Positions 32,490-42,194 of a stretch of 64,000 bases of DNA are shown here, in pieces (within the stretch, counting starts at the first letter, position 1; each line of letters begins with the position of its first letter). Source of the DNA: Gluconobacter sphaericus NBRC 12467 (GTDB lineage Bacteria; Pseudomonadota; Alphaproteobacteria; Acetobacterales; Acetobacteraceae); NCBI RefSeq assembly GCF_006539125.1, contig NZ_BJMK01000003.1, positions 124,001-188,000 of the forward strand, given 5' to 3'. The notes beneath the pieces were generated by a model, which was not told the DNA's origin, ran no database searches, and was given only the letters and a program-made list of their open reading frames with translations. Position numbers and translations under genes: made by a program.

Positions 32490-32924
32490 ATGGCCATCCG
32501 GATCCGCCATGCGGACGACACCGTGCTTGAAGCGCACGAAATCAACGTCACGCCGTTCATTGATGTTATGCTGGTGCTGCTTGTGATCTTCATGGTCACG
32601 GCGCCGCTTACGACCGTCAACGTCCCCGTCGATCTTCCGTCTTCGACACAGCAGGCAGTACCGCGCCCCGATGAGCCCGTTTTCCTGACCGTCAAGGCAG
32701 ATCACAATCTGGCACTCGGGGAAAACGATGTGCCCGCCGCGCAACTGACGGAAGCCCTCGCCGCCGCGACCAAGGGTAACCGCGACGAACGCATTTTCCT
32801 GCGTGCTGATAAAACAGTGGATTACGGTACGCTGATGGATGTCATGGATCATCTGCGAAGCGCGGGTTATCTCAAGGTGGCGCTGGTAACGCTCCAGGGC
32901 CAGACGACAGGCACAACGCCCTGA
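32490..32924 (+). CDS. exbD: Biopolymer transport protein ExbD
   Basis: 144 residues: a short cytoplasmic N-terminus, one transmembrane helix with the proton-conducting aspartate (Asp25 in NVTPFIDVMLVLLVIFMV) and a periplasmic domain (VDLPSSTQQAVPRPDEPVFL and onward). It partners ExbB, 6 bases upstream, and TonB, whose start shares the last base of its stop (TGATG). Confidence 0.93.
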   Translation: MAIRIRHADDTVLEAHEINVTPFIDVMLVLLVIFMVTAPLTTVNVPVDLPSSTQQAVPRPDEPVFLTVKADHNLALGENDVPAAQLTEALAAATKGNRDERIFLRADKTVDYGTLMDVMDHLRSAGYLKVALVTLQGQTTGTTP

Positions 32925-33757
32925 TGTCGGACGGGCTGATCTCTGCAAACGTGCCGCTGCCGAGGTTTCGGGAGTGGTACGCCGCAACCTGCCATGTGGA
33001 AGACCGCCGGAGCGCACGTCTCTGGGGAGGTTCTGCTCTGGGTGTTGTTGCCCTTACGGGGGCGGCCCTGTTCTGGGCAGTGATGTCCGCGCATCCCCAG
33101 CCCATTCTGGTGGCGGAACCGTCTCCGGCTGCGATCAGCATCGATCTTGCGCCTGTCCCCGTGCCGGTATCGGCACCGCAACAGGATGTCGATCCCGCTC
33201 CGCAGCAGGCAGTGGCCTCGACGGAGGCGCAGCCGGAAGACCGTCCCAAGGTCGAAGCCCCGCCAAGCCCGGCGCCCAACCCGCCGGTCCCGGTGCCAAA
33301 GACGGAGAAGGTCAGGCCGCACCAGCCAAGTGTGCACAAGCCGCTCCCACCCGTTCCGGTCAAAGCGCCGTCTGTGGAAAAGGCAACAGCCCCCCGTACG
33401 GTCGAAGCTCCGCCTACGACCGCTCCGAGCGCTGCTTCGGTCACGACGTCCAGCCAGGCATCGCATGATCCCGTGACCTGGCAGGGCGAGCTGCTGGCGC
33501 GTCTGGAACGGTTTAAACGCTATCCTGAAGCAGCTCAGTCCACGCATCAGGAAGGAACGTCTCTGTTGCATTTCGTCATGGATCGCAAAGGCCATGTCCT
33601 GAGTGTCAGTCTCAAGCGTAGCGCGGGGTATGACCTGCTGGATGCGGAGACGCTGGCCTTGATCCACCGTGCCGAACCGCTGCCTATTCCGCCCGATAGC
33701 GTGCAGGGCGATCCGCTGTCCCTGACGGTTCCTATCGAGTTCTATCTGGAACACTGA
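32924..33757 (+). CDS. tonB: TonB energy-transducing protein
   Basis: 277 residues: a cytoplasmic N-terminus longer than usual (about 30 residues), one transmembrane helix (about 33-55), a Pro/Lys-rich periplasmic spacer (about 80-165; [16 protein letters not shown]) and a C-terminal TonB domain (about 185-277; [12 protein letters not shown], then [20 protein letters not shown]). It spans the periplasm to open TonB-dependent receptors. Encoded directly after exbD with a one-base overlap. Confidence 0.92.
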   Translation: MSDGLISANVPLPRFREWYAATCHVEDRRSARLWGGSALGVVALTGAALFWAVMSAHPQPILVAEPSPAAISIDLAPVPVPVSAPQQDVDPAPQQAVASTEAQPEDRPKVEAPPSPAPNPPVPVPKTEKVRPHQPSVHKPLPPVPVKAPSVEKATAPRTVEAPPTTAPSAASVTTSSQASHDPVTWQGELLARLERFKRYPEAAQSTHQEGTSLLHFVMDRKGHVLSVSLKRSAGYDLLDAETLALIHRAEPLPIPPDSVQGDPLSLTVPIEFYLEH

Positions 33758-33959
33758 TCCGCTTGCCCCGCAGACCCGAAAGGTCTGCGCGCACGTTGGG
33801 GCGGAGCGTCGGAACAGTCTGTCCTGCAGCGTGGTAATCTATATTTGCCTGTTGATCGCACGCGCCATGTCAAACGAACAGCTGATGGAAATGGTCCATC
33901 CCCGTTTTGAAATACGGACTGCGTGCAGTAGTGTCCGGCCACAAACGGAAAAGGTCATC

Positions 33960-34310
33960 ATGGACAGTAATCTGAAATGCCCGGTCTGCGGGTGCGAACA
34001 CGTTTATCCGGATGGTGCGCTGTGGATGTGCCCGGAATGTGCGCATGAGTGGAACCCGGCCGAGACGACGGCGGAAAGTGGTGAGGCTTCCGGCGAGATC
34101 CGTGATGCCAACGGCAATGTTCTGGCCGATGGTGATACCGTGACGGTCATCAAGGATCTGAAGATCAAGGGCTCGTCCATGGTTGTCAAGGGCGGCACCA
34201 AGGTGAAGAACATCCGCCTTTCAGATGGTGGCGACGGGCATGACATCGCCTGCAAGATTGCCGGGATCGGTGCGATGAACCTGAAGTCCGAATTTGTCAG
34301 GAAGGCCTGA
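33960..34310 (+). CDS. phnA: PhnA-family zinc-ribbon protein
   Basis: 116 residues with an N-terminal zinc ribbon (CPVCGC, CPEC) and the PhnA domain ([20 protein letters not shown], then [20 protein letters not shown]). The family (YjdM) is named for linkage to phosphonate genes, but its biochemical role is not settled. The start at 33960 opens directly on the ribbon. Its 3' end overlaps the convergent SulP gene by 14 bases. Confidence 0.9.
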   Translation: MDSNLKCPVCGCEHVYPDGALWMCPECAHEWNPAETTAESGEASGEIRDANGNVLADGDTVTVIKDLKIKGSSMVVKGGTKVKNIRLSDGGDGHDIACKIAGIGAMNLKSEFVRKA

Positions 34311-35985
34311 CGGTCGGAGGGGACGCTGCGGTGTCCCCAAGGATCTGGTGGGCGGCTTTCAGCGCCGTGTGCAGTTCGGCATAGATATTGTTGTCCCCTA
34401 GTGTCGGGGTAATATGGTGCCGGTCCATATCCGCGCGCAGATATACGCTCACTCGTCCGAAAATCAGCGCAATGTCGTGCTGATGCAGTTGTGCGATCAG
34501 GGCCCGCAGGTCGGCGGCAGCGGAATAATCGATGTCCGTGACAGGGCTTGCATCCAGCACGACGCAGCGCACCGGATGAGGCGCATGCTCCACAAGACCC
34601 AGCAGATCCTGCCGGAAGCGCGTCGAATTGGCGTAGAACAGATCCGCGCAGAACCGGAAGACAATCAGGCCGGGCGCACTTTCCAGCCCGTTCTTTGCGG
34701 GCAGGGCTTCCAGAATACCGGCGCTCGGGGATTGTTGCAGCACCATCGTATGCGGCTCGTAGCTGTGCCGGACATGGCGGAACAGCGAGAGCGCGATGGC
34801 AAGGAAAATACCTTCCTCGACGCCAACCCCCACAACGACGGCGGCTGTCGTGATGGCCAGCCAGAATTCACCGGGGCTCTCCTGCCGGATTGCCCGCAGG
34901 CCTTTCAGGTCAATCATGCCGACCGCGACAGTAAAGACGATCCCCGCCAGAACGCAGCGGGGCAGAGCTTCAAGCGGGCGTGTGAGAAACAGCAGCACCA
35001 GGAGCGTCACACAGGCGAACGTGACCTGTGCCAATTGCGTGCGGGCACCGGAACGCACGGCCATGGCCGTCTGTGTCGGGCTGCCATTGACGGTGAAAGT
35101 CCCGCTCAGTCCTGCCGCGACATTGGCTGCCGACAGACCCAGAAGATCGCGGTTTTCATCAACGGTTTCATGAAACCGCTCCCCGAAGATACGGGACGTG
35201 GCCGCACTCTGCGCGATGATGACGAATACGCAGGATGCCGCGACGGGCAGAAGTGCCAGAAGTTCGTTCCATGAGACGTCCGGCAGACCGAAAAGCGGCA
35301 ACCCGCCCGCAACATGCCCCAGTGTCGGAACACCGTGCTGGGACAGGTTCAGTCCCATGCTTAGTGCAATACTGCCGATGACGACACAGAGCCCGGCTGG
35401 CAGATGCGGGGCCAGACGCTGCCCGGTCATGAGAATCCCGACCGTCACAGCCGAAAGGCCTGTGACCATGAGGCTCGCATGTGGGATCTGACGGAAGGTT
35501 TCGTAAGCCTGCAGCAACGGATTATGTGCGCTGACGGACACGCCCAGCATGTCGTGCAGCATTGCGATGCAGACCTGTACGCCCACCCCGGCCAGAAATC
35601 CCGTCAGCACGGTGCGGGAGAGGAAATCCGCCAGAAACCCCAGCCGAAAAACCCGCGCCACCAGCAGAAGTCCCGCACAAAGCAGCGCCGTCATGCTGAC
35701 GAGCGCGATGTAATGCGCACTCCCGGGTAGTGCCATCTTGCCGATCGCACTTGAGAAAATGGCCGCCGTCGCGGAATCAGCGGCCACGACCAGATGCCGA
35801 GATGATCCGAAAGCTGCGAACGCCACAAGTGGCAGCAGGACCGTATAAAGCCCCGTGACAGCAGGCATGGCCGCAATGCGCGTATAGCCCAGAACCTGCG
35901 GAATATTCACCGAGGCAAGGGATAGACCTGCGACAATATCCGTCCACCCGCGCGGGGTCCCGGTGGGGCTCTGCTGTTCCGACAT
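34297..35985 (-). CDS. SulP-family anion transporter with STAS domain
   Basis: 562 residues: an inner-membrane SulP domain (about 10-420) with the family signature after the start ([20 protein letters not shown], then [20 protein letters not shown]) and a cytoplasmic STAS domain (about 440-555; [33 protein letters not shown]). SulP proteins transport sulfate, bicarbonate or dicarboxylates; the substrate cannot be fixed here. The start at 35985 is chosen because residues upstream of it (frame open to 36219) overlap the divergent SDR promoter region and lack membrane character. Confidence 0.88.
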   Translation of the reverse strand: MSEQQSPTGTPRGWTDIVAGLSLASVNIPQVLGYTRIAAMPAVTGLYTVLLPLVAFAAFGSSRHLVVAADSATAAIFSSAIGKMALPGSAHYIALVSMTALLCAGLLLVARVFRLGFLADFLSRTVLTGFLAGVGVQVCIAMLHDMLGVSVSAHNPLLQAYETFRQIPHASLMVTGLSAVTVGILMTGQRLAPHLPAGLCVVIGSIALSMGLNLSQHGVPTLGHVAGGLPLFGLPDVSWNELLALLPVAASCVFVIIAQSAATSRIFGERFHETVDENRDLLGLSAANVAAGLSGTFTVNGSPTQTAMAVRSGARTQLAQVTFACVTLLVLLFLTRPLEALPRCVLAGIVFTVAVGMIDLKGLRAIRQESPGEFWLAITTAAVVVGVGVEEGIFLAIALSLFRHVRHSYEPHTMVLQQSPSAGILEALPAKNGLESAPGLIVFRFCADLFYANSTRFRQDLLGLVEHAPHPVRCVVLDASPVTDIDYSAAADLRALIAQLHQHDIALIFGRVSVYLRADMDRHHITPTLGDNNIYAELHTALKAAHQILGDTAASPPTVRPS

Positions 35986-36121
35986 GAGTTGTGTTCTAGG
36001 CCTTTGATGAAGGGATGTCTTCACAATGTCAGGGCAGTGGTTGGGTCCGGCATAAAAATGCCTCATGATCTGGACGTTAAAGACGGATCTTTCGTCATCG
36101 CAGTCAGGAAGGAACAGGGTC

Positions 36122-36853
36122 ATGACCCAGAGAGTAGCGCTCATTACCGGCGGATCACGCGGCATCGGCGCGGCCATCGCGCTGAAGCTGGCACAGGATG
36201 GCTTCGATATCGCCATCACTTACGCCCGCAATGAAAAAGCTGCGCAGAAAGTTGTCTCGGAAGTTGAGGCGCTGGGCCGCAAGGCCGTCGCCGTTCAGGC
36301 CGATGGCGGCAGCACGGACGGCAATATCGCAGCCATCACGAAAACGCATGAAGCGTTCGGGCGTCTGGATGCACTGGTATGTAATGCGGGCATCTACCCC
36401 TATGGCCCGATCGCCCAGATGACCGTCACGCAGATCGAGGATGTCCTGAACCTCAACCTGCGCGCGGCGATGATCGAAACGGTCGAAGCCCTGAAATACA
36501 TGCAGACGGGTGGCCGCCTGATCTACATCGGCTCGGCCTTTGGTGAACGCGCACCGTTCCCGGGCATCTCGCTCTATTCGGCAACGAAGGCCGGCCTGAT
36601 CGGCTTTACGAAGGGTGTAGCGCGGGATCTCGGACCGCAGGGCATCACGGCGAACATCGTCGAGCCTGGCCCGATCGCAACCGACCTAAACCCCGAGGAC
36701 GGAGCGGCCGCCGCCGTTATCCGCAAGTTCACGGCCACGGAATCCTACGGCAAGGTCCATGACATTGCCCGCACCGTGTCGTTCCTCGCCAGTCCGGACG
36801 CGTCCTACATCACAGGTGCGTCCATTCTGGTGGATGGCGGTCTCGTCGCCTGA
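36122..36853 (+). CDS. Short-chain dehydrogenase/reductase (FabG-like)
   Basis: 243-residue classical SDR: cofactor motif TGGSRGIG (9-16), NAG motif (VCNAGIYPYG), catalytic Ser and the YSATKAG Tyr-Lys motif, and the C-terminal ITGASILVDGG. It is an NAD(P)-dependent oxidoreductase, annotated in many genomes as 3-oxoacyl-ACP reductase, but it is not in a fatty-acid cluster. The start at 36122 is the first in-frame ATG at the Rossmann fold; the frame extends to 36065. Monocistronic by appearance, followed by a stem-loop. Confidence 0.88.
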   Translation: MTQRVALITGGSRGIGAAIALKLAQDGFDIAITYARNEKAAQKVVSEVEALGRKAVAVQADGGSTDGNIAAITKTHEAFGRLDALVCNAGIYPYGPIAQMTVTQIEDVLNLNLRAAMIETVEALKYMQTGGRLIYIGSAFGERAPFPGISLYSATKAGLIGFTKGVARDLGPQGITANIVEPGPIATDLNPEDGAAAAVIRKFTATESYGKVHDIARTVSFLASPDASYITGASILVDGGLVA

Positions 36854-36862
36854 GACCAAAAA

Positions 36863-36887
36863 CGGCTCCCTCGCGATGAGGGAGCCG
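36863..36887. terminator. Strong stem-loop after the SDR gene
   Basis: CGGCTCCCTC (36863-36872) pairs perfectly with GAGGGAGCCG (36878-36887), loop GCGAT. The A-run precedes the stem on the plus strand, so the classical intrinsic terminator orientation is leftward; it may still end the SDR transcript. Confidence 0.55.
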
Positions 36888-37050
36888 CCGTAGCGCGGGC
36901 GTTCTCCACAAAAAAATAACTCTGGATTTTGGCGTTTTTGACAAACCGTGATGACCCCAGCCCCGGTGCTGGATTTGTGGGAATGACCACGTCATGGTTT
37001 CATGATGCACAACATCTCCGGCCATGCCGGAAAAACGAGGAAGCAGTCCC

Positions 37051-37431
37051 ATGGCCGCATCAATCACGATCTACGGCATTCCCAACTGCGATACGATGCG
37101 CAAGGCGTGGACATGGCTGGCCGAACACGGGGTGGCGGTTACGTTCCATGATTATCGCCAGGACGGCGTCGATCGGGGGCAGCTTGAAGGCTGGGTGGCT
37201 CAGCTGGGCTGGGAGAAGCTGCTGAACCGTTCGGGAACGACGTTCCGCAGGCTGTCACCGGAACTGAAGGACAACCTTGATGCGGAACGTGCCATTGCGC
37301 TCATGCTGGAGCAGCCTGCCATGATCCGGCGTCCGGTTCTGGAAGCTCCGGGCCTGCTGCTGGTCGGTTTCCGCCCTGACGATTACGCCGCAGCCCTGTC
37401 AGGTTTCAGCGCTCAAGATCCAACGCCCTGA
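37051..37431 (+). CDS. ArsC/Spx-family protein (YffB-like)
   Basis: 126 residues of thioredoxin-like fold with the single-cysteine motif YGIPNCDTMRKA (Cys13) and the ArsC-family end ALMLEQPAMIRRPVLE. This is the YffB subgroup, proposed to be a glutathione-dependent thiol reductase rather than an arsenate reductase. The 3' end overlaps the convergent regulator gene by 26 bases. Confidence 0.88.
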   Translation: MAASITIYGIPNCDTMRKAWTWLAEHGVAVTFHDYRQDGVDRGQLEGWVAQLGWEKLLNRSGTTFRRLSPELKDNLDAERAIALMLEQPAMIRRPVLEAPGLLLVGFRPDDYAAALSGFSAQDPTP

Positions 37432-38311
37432 TCTTGCGGTGCAGCGTCGCGCGACTCACGCCCAGAAGACGCGCGGCGGCACTGACATTTCCGTGGACCG
37501 TTGCAAGGGCGGAGTGAATAACCTGCGCTTCTGCCCGACGGAAATTGGGCTCTTCCTGCGCATCGAGCAGGGGTAGCAGGGCGGGGAGGCTGGACAGCTC
37601 GCCCTCGGGCCAGTTCATGTGCTGGCGGCTGGCATGTGTCGCACCTTGGACATGACCGTCACGGTCAAGAGCGACTAACATCGACGAGGATGACGTGGAC
37701 GGCCCCAGGGTCATGATCATGGCCTGCCCGAAGCGGTCATGAAACAGTTTCTCCTCCACGCGCCGGGCAGTCGTTAGGAGCGCATCCATCAGCAGCTGCG
37801 CGGTGGGCACGACGTTCTCCGCCGTAAATGAACAGATATTCATCGCGCCTGCGAGTTCCCCGATGGAATTATAGACCGGTACGGCCATGCCTGTGAGCTT
37901 GCGGAAACATAGCCGCCAGTGCTGGTCATGCACGACCATAACGGGGCGTTCCTCACGCAGGCAGGTGCCGATGGCATTGGTTCCTGCATTCTGCTCGTCC
38001 CATACCGCTCCTGCCTGAAAACGCCAGCGCCTGCAGCCGCTGAGCTGGCTGCGCTGGGTATGGCGGGAGAGAACGATCCCTGTGGGATCGGCCAGCATGA
38101 CCGTGAAATCCAGCCGATCCACGAGCCTGTGCAGATGCTGCATCTCGGGCAGGGCACTCTGGATCAGGCGCTGGGTGCGCCCGCTGACGAAGCGCAGCTC
38201 CGGCTGGCTGAGGACTTCTGTTTCCCACCGCTCGGACGGATCCAGATTGTAGTTCGTGGAGCATCTTGCCCATGAAGCGGTCAGGCAGGTGCGGGACAGT
38301 GTTGTGGTCAT
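37406..38311 (-). CDS. GAF-Fis transcriptional regulator (AcoR-like without AAA+ domain)
   Basis: 301 residues: a GAF-type sensor (about 60-200; MLADPTGIVLSRHTQRSQ and VWDEQNAGTNAIGTCLREER) and a C-terminal Fis-type helix-turn-helix (about 250-300; GNVSAAARLLGVSRATLHRK). It resembles AcoR but lacks the sigma-54-interacting AAA+ ATPase, so it should work with ordinary RNA polymerase. It is divergent from the PQQ dehydrogenase operon and a 16-bp inverted repeat lies 14 bases upstream of its start, the likely site of action. The start at 38311 is chosen because the frame upstream (to 38392) runs through that repeat. Confidence 0.85.
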   Translation of the reverse strand: MTTTLSRTCLTASWARCSTNYNLDPSERWETEVLSQPELRFVSGRTQRLIQSALPEMQHLHRLVDRLDFTVMLADPTGIVLSRHTQRSQLSGCRRWRFQAGAVWDEQNAGTNAIGTCLREERPVMVVHDQHWRLCFRKLTGMAVPVYNSIGELAGAMNICSFTAENVVPTAQLLMDALLTTARRVEEKLFHDRFGQAMIMTLGPSTSSSSMLVALDRDGHVQGATHASRQHMNWPEGELSSLPALLPLLDAQEEPNFRRAEAQVIHSALATVHGNVSAAARLLGVSRATLHRKIRALDLER

Positions 38312-38324
38312 CGCGCTCCTCGCA

Positions 38325-38366
38325 CTGCGTCGTACCTGTCGCAGTTCTGAGACAGGTACGACGCAG
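38325..38366. promoter_or_regulatory. 16-bp perfect inverted repeat, probable regulator site
   Basis: CTGCGTCGTACCTGTC (38325-38340) and GACAGGTACGACGCAG (38351-38366) are exact reverse complements with a 10-base spacer. The dyad lies between the GAF-Fis regulator and the PQQ dehydrogenase. Length and spacing suit an enhancer-type site for a Fis-domain dimer. The rest of the 411-base gap (38312-38722) shows no gene that I can support. Confidence 0.65.
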
Positions 38367-38722
38367 ACGGTCACAAACGGGTGAAAGTTCAATGATGTGG
38401 GATAGCCCGCAACGAAAAAAATCAGGAATGACGTTTTCCGGAAAAGGCGAAGCGTTGCGTATCGGGGATGCTGTTTTGCAGGCCATCGGTAACGCAGTGC
38501 TCCTTCTCTTTTCTGGTTCAGTGCTGTGGAGCGGAGGGGAAGCAGGCATGAAGCCGGAGCTGTTAGCAGGCGCCGCTTTTTGCTGCTCCTGCTGTTCGAA
38601 CAGGGCTCTCCCGTCCGTCACAGCCATGACGGGACGCAAACGGTAACGCGTTCCGCCGATGACCAGGAAAGACAAATCATTTCAGAGGGAATGGTTTTCG
38701 TTTTTCGCAAGAACGAGGTGTC

Positions 38723-41194
38723 ATGTCTGCTTCACTCCAGAGGGTAATGTCTTCATTAACCTCTATCCTGCTCGCACTTGTCGGGCTTTTCCTGCTGGGA
38801 GGGGGAGGATATCTCCTCATTCTCGGCGGCTCGTGGTTCTACGCCCTTCTGGGCCTCGTGATGCTTGCTGCTGCGGGTATCAGCTTCAGGAATCCCCTGC
38901 TGGCCGCGCGGCTGTACGCGGCCCTTCTGCTGGTGGCGACCATCTGGTCCGTTCTTGAAGTCGGGTTCGACATCTGGGGTCTGGAAGTCCGTCTTTTCAC
39001 GCTCGTCGGCATTGCGGCCTGGATGCTGCTGCCATGGGTGTGGCGCACGGGCCGGAACTGGACTTCGGACAAGCGCGAACTGCTCGGTTCGACCGTCATT
39101 GCGATGGTTGCGATCATCGCAAGCTGCTTCACGTCCTACTCCATTAACGGCACGCTCCCTGCGGACCGTATGGCCGTAACCGGACAGTCCGATCTGACGG
39201 CGAAAGGCACGCCCGAAGCCGACTGGCCTGCCTACGGCCGCACGGTGGGTGGTGATCGCTACAGCCCGCTGGCCCAGATTACACCTGCGAATATCAGCAA
39301 CCTCAAACGCGCCTGGGTGACCCGCACGGGTGACGTCCAGAAGTCTGACGAAGGTGTTGTCGCAGGTCCTGATCAGGGCCACGAGTTCAACCTTGAGGTC
39401 ACCCCCATCAAGGTCGATGACACGCTCTATCTCTGCACGCCGCACAACTGGGTCATGGCTCTTGATGCCAGAACCGGCAAGGTGAAGTGGAAGTTCGATC
39501 CCAAGCCGGCCGCGGCCGATCTGGCGGCGAACGTCTATCTGGCCTGCCGTGGCGTGTCCTATTATAAGGCGCCGGACGACTATCAGGCTCCGGACGGCTC
39601 CAAGGCCTGCCAGAAGCGCCTTTTCTCCCCGGTCGGCGACGTGCGTCTGCTGGCTGTCGATGCCGAAACCGGCAAGCCCTGCGAAGATTTCGGCGAGCAC
39701 GGCTTTATTTCTCTGCGCCAGTATCTCGGTCATGTTCCGCATGGCTTCCATTTCGTGACGTCCCCGCCGCTGGTGGTGAAGGATCGCGTGGTGCTGGGCG
39801 GTTGGATCTTCGACAATCAGGCGAATTTCGAGCCTTCCGGCGCAATCCGTGCGTTTAACCCGATCACGGGCGAGATCGAATGGGCCTGGGATGCCGGTCA
39901 CAACCCGGAAAACTGGAAGCCCGGCCCGAACGACGAGCTGACGCGTGACACCCCGAACGCATGGGGCGTCTACACGGCCGATCCGGATCTCGGCCTGCTG
40001 TATATCCCGACGGGTAACTCTCCTCCGGACAACTGGGGTGGCTCGCGCCGTCCGTTCGACGACGCAACCTCCAGCGCCACGATCGCTCTCGATATCGAGA
40101 CGGGTGAACGCCGCTGGACCTTCCAGACCGTTCATCATGACCTGTGGGACATGGATCTTCCGATCGGTCCGTCCATGGTTGATCTGCCCGGCCCGAACGG
40201 TGAAAACATTCCGGCTCTGATCCAGAGTACCAAGCGCGGAGAGTTCTTTGTTCTGGACCGTCGGACCGGCAAGCCGGTTCCGGGTTACCCGGTCGAGGAA
40301 CGTCCGGTTCCGACCGCGGGTGTTGCAGCGGATGACCATGTCTCCCCGACGCAGCCTTACGCAGTTGGCCTGCCGTCCCTGACGCCGCCGGACCTCAAGG
40401 AAAGCGACATGTGGGGCGCGACGCTGCTGGATCAGATGATCTGCCGCATCCAGTTCCGTCAGTCCGCTTATGACGGTCAGTTCACGCCGCCACATGTCGG
40501 CAAGACGACGATCGTCTATCCGGCATTCTATGGTGTGGTTGACTGGCAGGGCGCATCCATCGATCCGCAGCGCAAACTGCTGATCGCCAATGCGAGCTAC
40601 CTGCCGTTCCGGATCCGTCTGGAAAAGCGTCAGCAGGCTGAAAATGCCGGTATTCTGCCGAAGTGGAACGGTCAGGGTGACAAGCCGGAAGCCAAGGGCG
40701 ATGCGCTGAGTGTCTCTCCTGATTACGGAACGCCTTACATCGCTTACACCAGCCCATGGCTGAACCCGCTTCAGATTCCCTGCAAGGGCCCGGCCTGGGG
40801 AACGATCACGGCAATCGATCTGGTGACGAAGAAGATTGTCTGGCAGCACCCTGTCGGCACCACGCGCGACACGGGTCCTTTCCGGACGCATAACAACCTT
40901 CCGCTTCCGACCGGGATGTACAACATCGGTGGCAGCGTCCTGACCAAGGGCGGCGTGTCCTTTATGGGTGCGACGGCCGACGACTACCTGCGCGGTTTCG
41001 ACATGTCGAACGGCAAGGTCATCTGGCAGGACCGTCTGCCTGCTGGCGGACAGGCCACGCCGATGTCCTATCAAATCGATGGGAAGCAGTATGTTGTGAT
41101 CGCCGCTGGCGGTCATGGGGGCCTTGGCACCCGCAGCGGTGATTATATCATCGCTTACAGCCTGAACGGAGACCAGAGCGCCCCTGCGCACTGA
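38723..41194 (+). CDS. Membrane-bound PQQ dehydrogenase (glucose/quinate type)
   Basis: 823 residues: five N-terminal transmembrane helices (about 15-150) and a periplasmic eight-bladed quinoprotein propeller with family motifs WPAYGRTVGGDRYSPLAQIT, LCTPHNWVMALD, TVHHDLWDMD, QDRLPAGGQATPMSY and AAGGHGGLGTRSGDYIIAY. It oxidises a sugar or polyol in the periplasm and passes electrons to ubiquinone, the hallmark oxidative metabolism of acetic acid bacteria. Single-chain members include glucose, inositol and quinate/shikimate dehydrogenases. The partner channel downstream and the Asn in CTPHNW lean towards quinate or a cyclic polyol, but glucose is not excluded. An in-frame ATG at 38747 is an alternative start. 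Confidence 0.88.
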   Translation: MSASLQRVMSSLTSILLALVGLFLLGGGGYLLILGGSWFYALLGLVMLAAAGISFRNPLLAARLYAALLLVATIWSVLEVGFDIWGLEVRLFTLVGIAAWMLLPWVWRTGRNWTSDKRELLGSTVIAMVAIIASCFTSYSINGTLPADRMAVTGQSDLTAKGTPEADWPAYGRTVGGDRYSPLAQITPANISNLKRAWVTRTGDVQKSDEGVVAGPDQGHEFNLEVTPIKVDDTLYLCTPHNWVMALDARTGKVKWKFDPKPAAADLAANVYLACRGVSYYKAPDDYQAPDGSKACQKRLFSPVGDVRLLAVDAETGKPCEDFGEHGFISLRQYLGHVPHGFHFVTSPPLVVKDRVVLGGWIFDNQANFEPSGAIRAFNPITGEIEWAWDAGHNPENWKPGPNDELTRDTPNAWGVYTADPDLGLLYIPTGNSPPDNWGGSRRPFDDATSSATIALDIETGERRWTFQTVHHDLWDMDLPIGPSMVDLPGPNGENIPALIQSTKRGEFFVLDRRTGKPVPGYPVEERPVPTAGVAADDHVSPTQPYAVGLPSLTPPDLKESDMWGATLLDQMICRIQFRQSAYDGQFTPPHVGKTTIVYPAFYGVVDWQGASIDPQRKLLIANASYLPFRIRLEKRQQAENAGILPKWNGQGDKPEAKGDALSVSPDYGTPYIAYTSPWLNPLQIPCKGPAWGTITAIDLVTKKIVWQHPVGTTRDTGPFRTHNNLPLPTGMYNIGGSVLTKGGVSFMGATADDYLRGFDMSNGKVIWQDRLPAGGQATPMSYQIDGKQYVVIAAGGHGGLGTRSGDYIIAYSLNGDQSAPAH

Positions 41195-41210
41195 TCGCCC
41201 ACTTACGGAC

Positions 41211-41240
41211 GGAGCGTGTCTTTTACTGAGGACACGCTCC
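41211..41240. other. Intercistronic stem-loop
   Basis: GGAGCGTGTC (41211-41220) and GACACGCTCC (41231-41240) pair exactly around a 10-base loop, between the PQQ dehydrogenase and the outer-membrane protein gene. Without a T-run after it, it may be an mRNA stabiliser or attenuator that sets the ratio of the two products. Confidence 0.5.
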
Positions 41241-41274
41241 ACATTCCCGCTCACACTCTATGGAAATTCACGTT

Positions 41275-42165
41275 ATGCGTTGCAAATTCACGCTCGGAGT
41301 GCGTCTTGGTGCCCTGACGGCCTGGTTGCCTGCTGTTGCTCTCGTTCCAGGCTTTGCCGCTCATGGTGCGGATATTCCACTGGCCATCATCGGACCGCAC
41401 GAATACGACCTGCCGGTCGATTTCAAACCGTTCAACGTGGTCGTGCAGTATGGTGACGGAAACGCCGCTGGCTCCGTTTACGACAGTGGCGGACAGCGAC
41501 GGGCGCGAGGTGGCAGTCACACCTGGAGCGGTATGACGAAATACGTGCATTTCCGAAGTTTCGACGCGATCCCGCATGTCGGCTTCGCCTTCGAACTGAT
41601 CCAGTCCGAGGCCTACACGCTGGCTAACGGGCAGAACTGGGGTGGTCTGGGCACGACAATCGTCGGACCCGCCGCCTGGTTCAAGCCCAACAAGCACAGC
41701 ACGCTCGGGATCCAGACCTTCATGGAAACACCGTCGGGCACGCGGGATTCCATGGCGATGCATTACTGGGCCAACCTGTCGAGCATCATCTTCGATTACG
41801 AATGGAAGCATTTTAGCTTCGATGGCGATCTGGGCAGCGTCGTAAGCTCCACCAAACATCGCAATGGCGAACACAGCTATTCGGCTGGAAACGTGTTTTA
41901 CACGAACCTGCGCTTCAGCTGGAAAGCCACGTCACGCATCGAGCCGTTCTTGTCGCTCGACTGGCAGAACAGTGGCGGCATGCACGACAACACGTCCAAT
42001 CTGTGGGTCGCCAATTCCAGCAGCCGCGAAACGGCGCTTGGCGTCGGTGCAATGTTTTTCATCACTAAACGCCTGTCGTTCACACCCCGTTATTCTCATT
42101 CCGTCGAAGGACGGAACGTGCCGGAGACGAACGCCTATTACATGAAGATCGCCTATCTGTTCTGA
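41275..42165 (+). CDS. Outer-membrane channel of the MetA-pathway (phenol) porin type
   Basis: 296 residues: signal peptide (cut near AAHGADI) and an outer-membrane beta-barrel of the phenol MetA-pathway type, ending in an aromatic C-terminus (YYMKIAYLF). It follows the PQQ dehydrogenase and probably admits its substrate to the periplasm, much as the quiX porin accompanies quiA in Acinetobacter (established precedent; orthology not shown). An ATG at 41260 in frame is an alternative start. Confidence 0.7.
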   Translation: MRCKFTLGVRLGALTAWLPAVALVPGFAAHGADIPLAIIGPHEYDLPVDFKPFNVVVQYGDGNAAGSVYDSGGQRRARGGSHTWSGMTKYVHFRSFDAIPHVGFAFELIQSEAYTLANGQNWGGLGTTIVGPAAWFKPNKHSTLGIQTFMETPSGTRDSMAMHYWANLSSIIFDYEWKHFSFDGDLGSVVSSTKHRNGEHSYSAGNVFYTNLRFSWKATSRIEPFLSLDWQNSGGMHDNTSNLWVANSSSRETALGVGAMFFITKRLSFTPRYSHSVEGRNVPETNAYYMKIAYLF

Positions 42166-42175
42166 GAGCGTGTTC

Positions 42176-42194
42176 GCGGCCTGTTTCAGGCCGC
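42176..42194. terminator. Stem-loop between convergent genes
   Basis: GCGGCCTG-TTT-CAGGCCGC, a tight 8-bp hairpin between the ends of the channel gene and the aminotransferase gene, likely a bidirectional transcript end. Confidence 0.5.

Noticed and set aside
36863-36887. Intrinsic terminator for the SDR gene
   Set aside because: The stem is strong but the T-run lies on the minus strand, so I listed it as a stem-loop of uncertain direction rather than a firm terminator.
38756-41254. 832-codon minus-strand frame opposite the PQQ dehydrogenase
   Set aside because: Arg/His/Asp-rich composition typical of an antisense shadow; the plus strand encodes a complete quinoprotein.
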